Program-made: the position numbers and the translations under genes
In this document: positions 7,957 to 17,100 of the stretch, piece after piece
How positions within the stretch are numbered: position 1 is the first letter of the stretch
Layout of the letters: every line of letters begins with the position of its first letter
Origin: Prolixibacteraceae bacterium
GTDB lineage: Bacteria; Bacteroidota; Bacteroidia; Bacteroidales; Prolixibacteraceae
Assembly: GCA_016930365.1 (NCBI GenBank)
Contig: JAFGGY010000043.1
Span: 1 to 40,463 of the forward strand
Direction: 5' to 3'
Length of the DNA: 40,463 bases
The notes under the pieces: model-generated
Seen by the model: the letters and a program-made list of their open reading frames with translations, nothing else
What the model was told of the DNA's origin: nothing
Database searches by the model: none

Positions 7957-8980
7957 CCTCCTGATTCTACTCCTTATTGTTGTAGGCGTTTTAATATTAC
8001 CATTCCAGGTCTTTTCAAGCGATCAAAAGCCTGCACGAATTATTTTTTATAATGTTGAAAATCTTTTTGACACCGAAAACGATAGTCTTACTCTTGATGA
8101 AGAATTCTTGCCCAAAGGTGAACGATTTTGGAATAATCGGAAGCTTCAGGCAAAACTAAAACGAATTTATCAGACTATACTGGCTGCCGGCGAAGGAACG
8201 ATGCCAGCCGCAATTGGGCTTTGCGAAATTGAAAACTTACATGTATTGGAAATGCTTTTATCGGCAACCCCGTTAGGCAAACTGGGCTATAAAATTATCC
8301 ACAAAGAATCGCCCGACCACCGGGGCATTGACGTTGCCCTACTTTACCACTCTGGGCTTTTCGTGCCTCTTAATTATCAAGCTTATGCTGTGAAAAACCC
8401 TGATGACAAAGGGTTTGCAACTCGCGATATTTTGCATGTTGAGGGTGTAATTGAAACCGATACGTTTCATTTATTTGTAAACCACTGGCCATCGAAATTT
8501 GGAGGCGTTGTTGAAACCAAGCCCTTGAGAGCACTTGCTGCTCAAAAGCTTAAGCAAGTTGTCGATAGTCTTTTTACACAAAGCAAGTTCAATGTAATTA
8601 TAATGGGCGACTTCAACGATTCGCCTATTGACGAGAGTCTTACGAAACACCTTATGGCAAGAAAACCAACTGACAACGTCGATACAAAAGCATTGTATAA
8701 TCTGGCGTACCCCAGAACCGAACAAGGCGAAGGCACGAATAAGTATCATGGTAAGTGGGAAATGATTGATCAATTTATTGTCGGAGGCAGGCTTTTGCAT
8801 ACGGGTATTATCTCGGAAGAATCGTTCGAAATATTTAAACCCGATTTTTTACTTGAGAAAGACAAAAATTACCTGGGCGAAAAACCTTTCAGAACATACA
8901 TTGGATATAAATATAACAATGGTTTTAGCGATCATTTGCCCATTCTACTGGATTTGAACTTAACGCCATCCGGAAAATAA
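7919..8980 (+). CDS. Exported endonuclease/exonuclease/phosphatase (EEP) family protein
   Basis: 353 residues from ATG 7919; a TTG nine bases upstream is less likely. After a basic N-terminus (NELKRKPKK) there is a single hydrophobic segment (LLILLLIVVGVLILPF), which acts as signal peptide or anchor. The rest has the EEP fold landmarks: IIFYNVENLFDT (metal-binding Asn), IGLCEIEN (Glu ligand), DHRGIDVALLY, FVNHWPSK (catalytic His), IIMGDFNDSP and the C-terminal SDHLPILLDL (catalytic Asp-His). Members cleave phosphodiesters of nucleic acids, nucleotides or lipids in a metal-dependent way; the substrate here is unknown. The reading frame starts inside the end of the lipoprotein gene, so the two are probably made together and act in the same compartment. 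Confidence 0.85.
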   Translation: MNELKRKPKKANSLLILLLIVVGVLILPFQVFSSDQKPARIIFYNVENLFDTENDSLTLDEEFLPKGERFWNNRKLQAKLKRIYQTILAAGEGTMPAAIGLCEIENLHVLEMLLSATPLGKLGYKIIHKESPDHRGIDVALLYHSGLFVPLNYQAYAVKNPDDKGFATRDILHVEGVIETDTFHLFVNHWPSKFGGVVETKPLRALAAQKLKQVVDSLFTQSKFNVIIMGDFNDSPIDESLTKHLMARKPTDNVDTKALYNLAYPRTEQGEGTNKYHGKWEMIDQFIVGGRLLHTGIISEESFEIFKPDFLLEKDKNYLGEKPFRTYIGYKYNNGFSDHLPILLDLNLTPSGK

Positions 8981-8988
8981 GCCAATGA

Positions 8989-10407
8989 TTATTTAGGCGT
9001 AAGTCCCATCTCGCTTGCTTTGCTAAGTAAAAACTGGTAAGCTTCGTCGTAATTGTTATGTATTTCACCATCAAGTATAGCTTCTTTAATGGCATTTTTC
9101 AATACTCCAACTTCGCGGCAGGGCTTTAATCCAAAAAGCTCCATTATTTCTTCTCCCTTTACCGGTGGCTGAAAATTACGAACCGCATCTTTTTCCTCAA
9201 TCTCTTTCAATTTTTGTCGTACCAGCTTAAAATTCGACAAATATTGCTTCACTTTAACTTCGTTTTTTGAAGTTATATCAGCCTCGCATAACGTCATCAG
9301 TTCGTCAATATCGTCGCCTGCTTCGAACAGCAATCGCCTCACTGCCGAATCGCTTACTTCTTCTTCGCTAAGCACAATCGGGCGCATGTGCAGATTAACC
9401 ATTTTCTGAACAAATTTCATTTTTTCGTTTAAGGGCAACTTCAAGCGCCGAAACAAACGAGGAATTATTTTTGAACCAATATAATTGTGTCCGTGAAAAG
9501 TCCAACCCTGCCCATCGATAAATTTTTTGGTTTGAGGCTTGGCAACATCGTGTAACAAAGCCGCCCAGCGCAACCATAAATTATTGGTGTGAGGTACAAT
9601 GCGGTCGAGCACTTTTAGCGTATGATGAAAGTTGTCTTTGTGTGCAATACCATTTACAACATCAACCCCTTTAAGAGCTGAAACCTCCGGTATTATAAGC
9701 GGTAGAAGCCCTGTGCTGTCAAGTAATTTGAATCCAACCGAAGGTTTTGGGCTCATCATTATTTTATTTAGCTCGTCAACAATTCGTTCGTTCGAAATGA
9801 TACTAATTCGTTCACAGTTTCGGCTGATTGCCTTTAAGGTTTCATCTTCTATTTTAAAACCCAGTTGAGTCGCAAAGCGGATACCTCGCATCATTCGCAG
9901 CGGATCGTCGTCGAAAGTTATGTCGGGGTCGAGTGGAGTACGAATGATTTTGTTTTGCAAGTCGGCTCTGCCGTTAAATGGGTCTATTATATGTCCAAAA
10001 TTTGCTTTATTTAGGCTTAAGGCCATTGCATTTATAGTAAAATCACGTCGGTTCTGATCGTCTTCGAGACTGCCTTTTTCAACTACTGGCTTTCGCGAAT
10101 CACGGTTGTACGATTCTTTTCGGGCTCCTACAAATTCCAAATCAACACCTTTATACTTAAATTGAGCCGTGCCAAAATTTCGAAAATAATTAACTTTCAA
10201 CCGGGGCTTTAAAACATTTGCTACATGTTTTGCCAGTTCTATTCCATCGCCTGTAGTAACAATATCGATATCTTTCGATGCACGATTTAGCAGTAAATCT
10301 CTCACATACCCACCAATAACGTACGACTCGGTATTCAACCTGCTTGTTTGAGTTGTTATGGCTTTGAAAATATCTGAACTTATATATTCTGAATAATTAT
10401 CCTTCAT
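8989..10407 (-). CDS. cca: CCA tRNA nucleotidyltransferase with HD domain
   Basis: 472 residues, cytoplasmic. The N-terminal nucleotidyltransferase domain has YVIGGYVRDLLL (about 26-37) and the two catalytic carboxylates in KDIDIV (about 40-45), followed by RRDFTINAMAL (about 120-130) and DDPLRMMRGIRFATQLGF (about 162-179), all typical of class II CCA-adding enzymes and bacterial poly(A) polymerases. An HD domain follows (LLHDVAKP near 288, HGHNYIGSKI near 304). The length and the HD domain fit the Bacteroidota Cca type, which adds or repairs the CCA end of tRNA. That would be needed here, since the tRNA-Val at 65-139 does not encode CCA. It converges on the EEP gene with 8 bp between stops and diverges from the thioredoxin gene. 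Confidence 0.92.
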   Translation of the reverse strand: MKDNYSEYISSDIFKAITTQTSRLNTESYVIGGYVRDLLLNRASKDIDIVTTGDGIELAKHVANVLKPRLKVNYFRNFGTAQFKYKGVDLEFVGARKESYNRDSRKPVVEKGSLEDDQNRRDFTINAMALSLNKANFGHIIDPFNGRADLQNKIIRTPLDPDITFDDDPLRMMRGIRFATQLGFKIEDETLKAISRNCERISIISNERIVDELNKIMMSPKPSVGFKLLDSTGLLPLIIPEVSALKGVDVVNGIAHKDNFHHTLKVLDRIVPHTNNLWLRWAALLHDVAKPQTKKFIDGQGWTFHGHNYIGSKIIPRLFRRLKLPLNEKMKFVQKMVNLHMRPIVLSEEEVSDSAVRRLLFEAGDDIDELMTLCEADITSKNEVKVKQYLSNFKLVRQKLKEIEEKDAVRNFQPPVKGEEIMELFGLKPCREVGVLKNAIKEAILDGEIHNNYDEAYQFLLSKASEMGLTPK

Positions 10408-10441
10408 TTCTTAATTCCTGTATGCCTAAATGAATGTGTGA

Positions 10442-10449
10442 CAAAAGTA
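10442..10449 (-). promoter_or_regulatory. Candidate -7 box for cca
   Basis: On the minus strand these bases read TACTTTTG, an exact TAnnTTTG match, 35 nt upstream of the cca start codon. No good -33 TTTG is found at the expected distance, so support is moderate. Confidence 0.4.
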
Positions 10450-10473
10450 ACACAAAAAAACAATCGTTCGCAG

Positions 10474-10481
10474 TATGTTTG
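10474..10481 (+). promoter_or_regulatory. Candidate -7 box for the thioredoxin gene
   Basis: TATGTTTG matches TAnnTTTG and lies about 70 nt upstream of the ATG at 10552. The -33 element is weak. It sits only 25 bp from the oppositely directed cca box. Confidence 0.4.
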
Positions 10482-10551
10482 CAGCGTAAAACATTAACAA
10501 GAGTTCATTGTTTAGGTAAAAGAAAATATTAACAACTAAAATTTGATAATT

Positions 10552-10917
10552 ATGTTAGAACATTTGACCCTCGACACATTTAAAGAAAAGGTATTCAATT
10601 TTGAAAAAAATAAAGACTGGAAATTCGAAGGTGAAGCTCCTTGTGTAATTGACTTTTATGCCGACTGGTGTCAGCCATGCAAAATGGTAGCCCCCATTTT
10701 GGAAGAATTGCAATCGGAGTACGGCGAAAAGTTGAATATTTACAAAGTGAATACTGAAGATCAGCGCGAACTGGCCTCTATGTTTGGAATTCAAAGTATT
10801 CCATCGTTGTTGTTTGTTCCGAAAGACGGGAAACCACAAATGGCTATGGGGGCTCTTCCAAAAGAAACCTTTGAGCAGGCCTTCAAAGAAGTTTTAGGCG
10901 TATCGAAAGACAATTAA
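10552..10917 (+). CDS. trxA: Thioredoxin
   Basis: 121 residues from ATG 10552; a TTG at 10543 would add three residues without reason. The thioredoxin fold is clear: VIDFYADWCQPCKMVAP at about 33-49 carries the redox-active cysteines, and the cis-proline loop is SIPSLLFV near 85. The dipeptide between the cysteines is Gln-Pro rather than the usual Gly-Pro, which may shift the redox potential. The N-terminus (LEHLTLDTFKEKVFNFEKN) is slightly longer than in E. coli TrxA, and there is no signal peptide, so a cytoplasmic disulfide reductase is expected. It is transcribed alone and ends in a strong terminator. Confidence 0.9.
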   Translation: MLEHLTLDTFKEKVFNFEKNKDWKFEGEAPCVIDFYADWCQPCKMVAPILEELQSEYGEKLNIYKVNTEDQRELASMFGIQSIPSLLFVPKDGKPQMAMGALPKETFEQAFKEVLGVSKDN

Positions 10918-10938
10918 ACAAACATTTTAGTATAATAG

Positions 10939-10973
10939 AAGCCCGGTTAGATTTTTCAGACCGGGCTTTTTTT
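10939..10973 (+). terminator. Rho-independent terminator after the thioredoxin gene
   Basis: AAGCCCGGT (10939-10947) and ACCGGGCTT (10960-10968) form a 9-bp stem, followed by a T run to 10973. Its last bases overlap the murF stop codon on the other strand, so it may also help to end murF transcripts. Confidence 0.9.
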
Positions 10974-12276
10974 ACAGCTTTTCAAGTATTTTTTCAAGTT
11001 TAATTCCTCTCGATCCCTTTAAAAAAACAAATGCTCCTGACCAGTTGTGTCCACTTAATTTCTGCAACAATGCATCAATCGAAATAAATTTTTGAATAGT
11101 TGAGGGAGCATTGGTTTTGGAAAAAAATTCTCCTACCACATAAATTTCATCAATATCGTTTGATTGTGCTACCATATCGATTATTTTTTGATGTTCAATG
11201 AGCGAACTACCTCCTAATTCGAGCATATCACCTAAAATCATCACCTTATTTTTTTTGGGTAAGGCGATGAAATTTTTCACTGAAGCTTCCATACTGGTAG
11301 GGTTGGCGTTATAACAATCGACCAGCCAATCGGCTCCCGACTTACTCATTAATTGCGACCGGTTATTGTTGGGTTTATAACTTTCAATAGCTTCTGCAAT
11401 CAACAGAGGATCAACGTCGAAAAATAGCCCGATACGGGCAGCTGCCATAATATTTTCAAAATTATACGTCCCGGTCAGGTTCGATTTTAAATACAACCAC
11501 CCTTTTGGAAAAAGAGCCTTGACCGTAACTTTTAATCCATTGCCTACAACCTCGCCTTTAAGCTCTGCAGTTGATGGCGTTTGTCCATATGTGTATTTAA
11601 ACGGGTTGTTTATTGCCATTTCGACAAGATGATGATTGTCAATATTGATGAAGATGCCTTGCCCGTTGGTAGCAATAAACTGATAAAGTTCTGCCTTGGT
11701 TTTTTTTACGCCGTTAAACGATCCAAAACCTTCGAGATGTGCTTTGCCTACATTAGATATCAAACCATAGTTAGGTTCCGCAATACTGCATAAATCGGCT
11801 ATTTCGCCAGGATGATTGGCGCCCATTTCCACAATGGCCATTTCGTGTTCTTTTGTTACCGAAAGCATCGTTAACGGAACACCAATGTGATTGTTATAAT
11901 TTCCTATAGTAGCATATACCCGGTATTTTTTTGATAAAACAGCCTGAACCAGTTCTTTTGTGGTTGTTTTTCCATTAGTTCCGGTTATGGCTATAATTGG
12001 AATATTCAGTTGCCGCCGATGATGATTAGCTAACTTTTGTAATGTATGCAAAGTATTCTCTACAAGCAACAAGCGGTTGTTTTCGGGAAGGTTTTTATCA
12101 TCAACTACGGCATAGGCTGCACCGTCTGCAATTGCTTTAAGTGCAAATTTATTTCCATCGAAATTATCGCCACGTAAAGCAAAGAAGATACCTCCATTAC
12201 CTGCTGCTCTGCTATCGGTAAAAACATGTTTCTCCTGTTGTAATAAACGATACAATTTTTCAATATCACACATCAT
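10972..12276 (-). CDS. murF: UDP-N-acetylmuramoyl-tripeptide--D-alanyl-D-alanine ligase
   Basis: 434 residues. The Mur ligase architecture is visible. A short N-terminal substrate domain holds FTDSR and FFALRGDNFDG. The ATP-binding P-loop is ITGTNGKTTTKELVQAVL (about 97-114), followed by VEMGANHPGEI (about 147-157). A C-terminal domain carries LVDCYNANPTSMEASV and MILGDMLELG, both typical of MurF. The enzyme adds D-Ala-D-Ala to the UDP-MurNAc-tripeptide, the last cytoplasmic step before MraY. Two ATG codons lie in tandem (12276 and 12273). The gene follows gldJ on the same strand, an order also seen in flavobacteria, with a terminator-like hairpin directly before its start codon. Confidence 0.95.
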   Translation of the reverse strand: MMCDIEKLYRLLQQEKHVFTDSRAAGNGGIFFALRGDNFDGNKFALKAIADGAAYAVVDDKNLPENNRLLLVENTLHTLQKLANHHRRQLNIPIIAITGTNGKTTTKELVQAVLSKKYRVYATIGNYNNHIGVPLTMLSVTKEHEMAIVEMGANHPGEIADLCSIAEPNYGLISNVGKAHLEGFGSFNGVKKTKAELYQFIATNGQGIFINIDNHHLVEMAINNPFKYTYGQTPSTAELKGEVVGNGLKVTVKALFPKGWLYLKSNLTGTYNFENIMAAARIGLFFDVDPLLIAEAIESYKPNNNRSQLMSKSGADWLVDCYNANPTSMEASVKNFIALPKKNKVMILGDMLELGGSSLIEHQKIIDMVAQSNDIDEIYVVGEFFSKTNAPSTIQKFISIDALLQKLSGHNWSGAFVFLKGSRGIKLEKILEKL

Positions 12277-12279
12277 GGT

Positions 12280-12306
12280 AAAAAAAATCCCACTTCGCAG
12301 TGGGAT
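12280..12306 (-). terminator. Terminator or attenuator hairpin between gldJ and murF
   Basis: On the minus strand ATCCCACT-GCGA-AGTGGGAT forms a perfect 8-bp stem with a GNRA-type tetraloop, followed by eight T residues. It lies 21 bp beyond the gldJ stop and ends 3 nt before the murF ATG at 12276. Confidence 0.8.
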
Positions 12307-12327
12307 TAAATATTATAGTTTTACTAA

Positions 12328-13779
12328 TTAATTTGTTGCAACATTGGGAGGTCCAAGTCTTGTCATTGCGCAGCGGAAGCCAATATCGGCAGATGCTTCG
12401 CCCTGATCAAGAAAACGACGCGAGCCGGGGTTTAACCAATAAGCTCTATCGCGCCACGAACCGCCTTTAAATACTCTTGCGCGGTCGTCAATTCGTGAGC
12501 TGATTAAACCTGGTTCATCACTTTTAACATACATATTACTGGTTGTAGTTGTGCTTTGAGCTTCGGTTTCGGGTTTTTGACCAGCCCAGTCGTTGCCTAA
12601 TATCTGGTTCGAGCGATAATCACCATCAATATAGTTTCGATAGTCGGCAACAGTATCAACTCTTGGTTGTCCAAATTCATCAAATAGTATTTTGCCATCG
12701 TTGTCTCGTTCGTATTCGGTAATAATATTACCTCTGTAGGGTTGAAACTCTTCGATGTCGATTGGAGATAAGGGCCTATATACATCGGCTACCCATTCGT
12801 TAACGTTACCAGCCATGTTGTATAAACCATAATCGTTTGGCGAGTAGGAAAATATGTCAGCGGTAATGTCGGCAGCATCGTTTAAGGCACCTGCCATACC
12901 CATGTAGTCTCCACGTCCACGAACGTAGTTGGCTTTCATTTGTCCTTTGGCTTCTTTGGTTTCTTTACGAATGTATGGGCCATCCCATGGGTACATTCTG
13001 CGCTCGGTAAGTAATTCACCATCCGATTCGCCAATAAGTCCTAAAGCAGCGTATTCCCACTCCGCTTCGGTTGGAAGTCGGTAATTTGGAAGCAACAATC
13101 CGTTTTCCCAACGAATTTTTTTGCTGTCTTCTCCGGTAATTCCTTCGTATTGTCCCGATAAATAGCCGGTTGTAGTAAATACATTTTCGTTTTGCTGTGC
13201 TGAATCGAGGGTTAGGTATCCATTTTTAATCAACAGGTCTTCGTTTACCCGGTCGGTACGCCATTTGCAATATTCCGTAGCTTGTTCCCAGCTTACACCT
13301 ACTACCGGATAGTTGCTGTACGATGGATGCCTGAAATAGTTATTTACATAGGGTTCGTTGTAGGCCAGTGGGCTTCTCCATACAAGTGTGTCGGGGGTGG
13401 CTAATCTGGCTTTATCCGAATCAGGATAAACATGTGCTAACCATGAAAGATACTGACGATAATCGTAGTTCGATATCTCTGTTTCGTCCATATAAAACGA
13501 AGCTACAGTTACTCTGCGCGGTTGATTGTCCCAATCGCCCATTATATCTTCGTCGATTCGTCCCATGATGAATGTTCCACCCTGAACAAATCGAAGACCA
13601 GGACCGGTTTGTTGTTCGATGTACTCCGGATCTTCAAATCCGAATACTTCCATATCACTAACATTCCAGCCAATGGTGCGCGATGATTGTTTGGCCCGGT
13701 TTCTGCCACTGTTTTCAGTGCTTTTACAGCCTGTAACAATTAGTGTCAGCACTATAATACAGATTGATAATTGTCTCAT
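12328..13779 (-). CDS. gldJ: Gliding motility / type IX secretion lipoprotein GldJ (SUMF1-like)
   Basis: 483 residues. The N-terminus is a lipoprotein signal (MRQLSICIIVLTLIVTGC, Cys18). The body is a formylglycine-generating-enzyme (SUMF1) fold: GPGLRFVQGGTFIMG (about 60-73), DNQPRRVTVASFYMDETEIS (about 84-103), VVGVSWEQATEYCKWR, LPTEAEWEYAALG, YNMAGNVNEWVADVY and the closing FKGGSWRDRAYWL...GFRCAM. The family is shared by GldJ and GldK/PorK. I favour GldJ because the segment DIMGDWDNQPRRVTV resembles it, and because in Flavobacterium gldJ lies beside porU, porV and murF, as here. GldJ is needed for stability of other Gld/Por components. It is transcribed divergently from porU. PorK is the main alternative name. 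Confidence 0.82.
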   Translation of the reverse strand: MRQLSICIIVLTLIVTGCKSTENSGRNRAKQSSRTIGWNVSDMEVFGFEDPEYIEQQTGPGLRFVQGGTFIMGRIDEDIMGDWDNQPRRVTVASFYMDETEISNYDYRQYLSWLAHVYPDSDKARLATPDTLVWRSPLAYNEPYVNNYFRHPSYSNYPVVGVSWEQATEYCKWRTDRVNEDLLIKNGYLTLDSAQQNENVFTTTGYLSGQYEGITGEDSKKIRWENGLLLPNYRLPTEAEWEYAALGLIGESDGELLTERRMYPWDGPYIRKETKEAKGQMKANYVRGRGDYMGMAGALNDAADITADIFSYSPNDYGLYNMAGNVNEWVADVYRPLSPIDIEEFQPYRGNIITEYERDNDGKILFDEFGQPRVDTVADYRNYIDGDYRSNQILGNDWAGQKPETEAQSTTTTSNMYVKSDEPGLISSRIDDRARVFKGGSWRDRAYWLNPGSRRFLDQGEASADIGFRCAMTRLGPPNVATN

Positions 13780-13805
13780 TTTCCAAAAAATTATCAGTTT
13801 TGCAA

Positions 13806-13813
13806 CAAATATA
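13806..13813 (-). promoter_or_regulatory. Candidate -7 box for gldJ
   Basis: The minus strand reads TATATTTG, an exact TAnnTTTG match, placing the transcript start about 20 nt upstream of the gldJ ATG. The -33 region is poor. The rest of the AT-rich divergent region up to 14128 (about 315 bp) shows no further gene or clear porU promoter. Confidence 0.4.
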
Positions 13814-14128
13814 ACTAAAATGATTAAATAGTTATTGCATTAAGAATGTTTCTTTATTATTGCATAAAATTTTAAATCAAAACAGACAACAAACTCTTTT
13901 ATGCCTAGGTTTGTTTCTTTATGTAATGCATTAAACGGAGATTTGCGAAGCTTATTTTATGAAATATAAAAATATTGATTTTATACTATTCTCTTTGCCT
14001 TTCCGTTTTAAAAAGTAATTGTGCAATTATATAAAAAAAGCACGTTATAATCTAAAAAAAAATGGCATATATTAAATCGTTGGCTCTCAGATGGGCAAAT
14101 GCAATTATTTAAAAGAAAAAATTGACGA

Positions 14129-17100
14129 ATGAAGCAATTTTCATTAATTATAGCTCTTATTTTAGGATATACAATTAATATATCAGCTGCAAATCTTTCA
14201 CAAAACTCGGTTCTTGCCACCGGAAAGTGGATAAAAGTGGCAACTACAAAAGAGGGCATTCATAAAGTTACTTATCAAAACCTAAATTCTTGGGGTATTT
14301 CAAATCCATCAAATGTTGCGGTATTTACCAATGGCGGATACCTCTTGCCCGAACATAACAATATCCCTTATCCCGACGATTTAACCAAGATTCAGGTAGT
14401 ACATGGGAAAGATCATAATAACAACGATTGTATATTTTTCTATTCAACCGGCATTGTGAAATGGACATACAATGAAAATACATCTCTTTTTGAACATACC
14501 CGAAATTTGTATTCCGATTATACCTACTTTTTTATCACATCTGATAATCAAAAATCAGATGCTCCATTGGTAAAGGAAATTTATAGTCAACTGGCCGATA
14601 CCACGCTTTTAACCTATAATGGATATAAGCTTTACGAAAAAGAGCTGTCCAATATTTACAAATCAGGAAGAATATGGTTTGGCGACGATGTGCTTAGCCC
14701 TTATGGCCTAAATATTAACTTTTCGTTTGATGACATTGCCGACAACATTGCCACAATGATGCTTTCGGCTACAGCCGCTTCCGATGTAACATCTGAATTT
14801 CAAATTTCATTGAACGATCAAAGACTTCCAGGTACGATGCAATTTCCTGCAAAAAGTCAGGAAAATGCAGTGCCTGTCATATTTTCGAAAACGATAACTG
14901 CTTCTTCTTCGATGGATTTCAGACTGGATTACTTTTCGAATGAGGCCAGCGGAAAAGCATGGATCGACTATTTAACCATAAACCGAAACTTGAAACTGAA
15001 ATTTAACAGCGAACAGCTTTCGTTTCGAAATAGTGATGCCCGTAAGTATGATTGGGTTGAATTTGTGGTGAATTCAGACAACAATAATCTCATACTGCTC
15101 GATGTTACCGACCCCCTTGATGCTTGTGAAATAGAGTATGTTGCAGATTTGAATGCGCTCCGGTTTACCGACGAAGGAGGCGATATCAAAAACTACGTCA
15201 TTTTTGACCCAAAAAGCAATGTATTGCCCGATGTTTCATTTATTGAAAATGTCGAAAATCAGAATATTCACGGCGAGCCAGATTACGATATGATTATTGT
15301 AAGCCATCCCGATTTTGTTAGCGCGTCTGAAAGGCTGGCTGATTTTCATTATCAAAATGACGGCTTAAAGGTTTTGGTACTCGAAACACCGAAAATATTC
15401 AACGAATTTTCGTCGGGAGCCAAAGATGCATCCGGTATTCGAAATATGATTCGTTATTTTTATCGTAAAGCTGAAGCCAACGGGAATGAGCTTAAATATG
15501 TTTTACTAATGGGTGATGGATCTTTCGATAATAAAGGAATCGATCAATCGACCAATTCAAACTACATACCTACTTACCAGTCTGGTGTTTCCAGCGATGG
15601 ATCGTCGATTACTTCCGACGATTTTTATGCTTTACTCGACGAAGAAGAGGGAGCCTTATTGGGTAAAATTGATATCGGAATTGGTCGTATTCCCTGCGAA
15701 AACATCAACGAAGCAAACCTGGTGGTAGATAAAATTATTAAATATGCTTCGCCCGAAACCTTTGGCAACTGGCGTAACATTATTTCATTTTGGAGCGACG
15801 ATGAAGACAATAATATTCACATGAGCCAAACCGAACAATTGGTTTCAATTGTTGAAAACAACTTTACCGGCTTTTATATCGACAAAATTTACTTCGATTC
15901 ATTTAAACAGGTTTCATCATCCGATGGCGATGCATATCCCGAGGTTAACAAGCGAATTAATCAGCAAGTGAACGATGGTGCACTGATACTTAATTACGTA
16001 GGGCATGCAAGTACAATAGCGGCTGCTGCTGAGCGAGTTCTCACTCTTAGTGATATATCTTCGTGGAGTAACCAGGATAAATTGCCAGTATTTGTTACGG
16101 CAACCTGCGAATTCAGCCGATTCGACGATGTCAAAAAATCAGCCGGCGAAGAAATTCTTTTTCATCCCGCAGGAGGTGGGGTGGCTTTATTCTCAACCAC
16201 ACGAATAGTTTATTCACATCGAAACTTTACATTGAGCTCAAACTTTTACGCCAATGCTTTTAAAAAAGACGAAGAAGGAAAAAATCTGCGCATGGGCGAT
16301 ATAATGAAACTGGCCAAAAACGCTACCAATGACAATGGAAACCGACGAAGTTTTGCTTTATTAGGCGACCCGGCATTGCGACTGGCTTTTCCTACGTACA
16401 AAGTAAACACCAAATCGATTAACGGACAGGCTGTTGACGAACCCGTGCAAGTTGGTGCAATGGATAAAGTACGTATCGAAGGCGAAGTAAGCAACCATAA
16501 CAACGAAGTATATACAAACTACAACGGAACGGTTGATGTTACTGTTTACGATAAAAACTTAAAAACAAAAACATTGGCGAATGATGGGGGAAATCCTTAT
16601 GAGTACGAAATTCAGAATAATATCATATACAAAGGCAAAGCAACAGTGAAAAACGGCACATTTGAATTCTCATTCGTTGTACCCAAAGATATTAGTTACA
16701 GTATTGGCAACGGAAATATTTACTATTACACCTATAACGAACAGGTTGACGGACATGGTTCGTGCGATAAGATTGTAATTGGAGGTTCGGGAAGCAACCC
16801 CGTTATCGACAATACACCACCCGATGTGCAGCTGTATATCAATAATGAAAACTTTAAAAACTACGACAAAATTGCATCTAATGCTTTGCTTATTGCTCGT
16901 ATTTACGACGAAAGCGGAATTAACACCGTAGGAACCGGCATTGGACATGACGCGACGGCAGTGCTAAACGATGATTTTACAAGCCAGATTGTGCTGAACG
17001 ATTATTACGAAGCCGACACCAATTCATATCAAAAGGGCACCATTGTTTATCCCTTAAACGGCCTTGAGCCGGGAGAACACAAACTGTCGGTTAAAATTTG

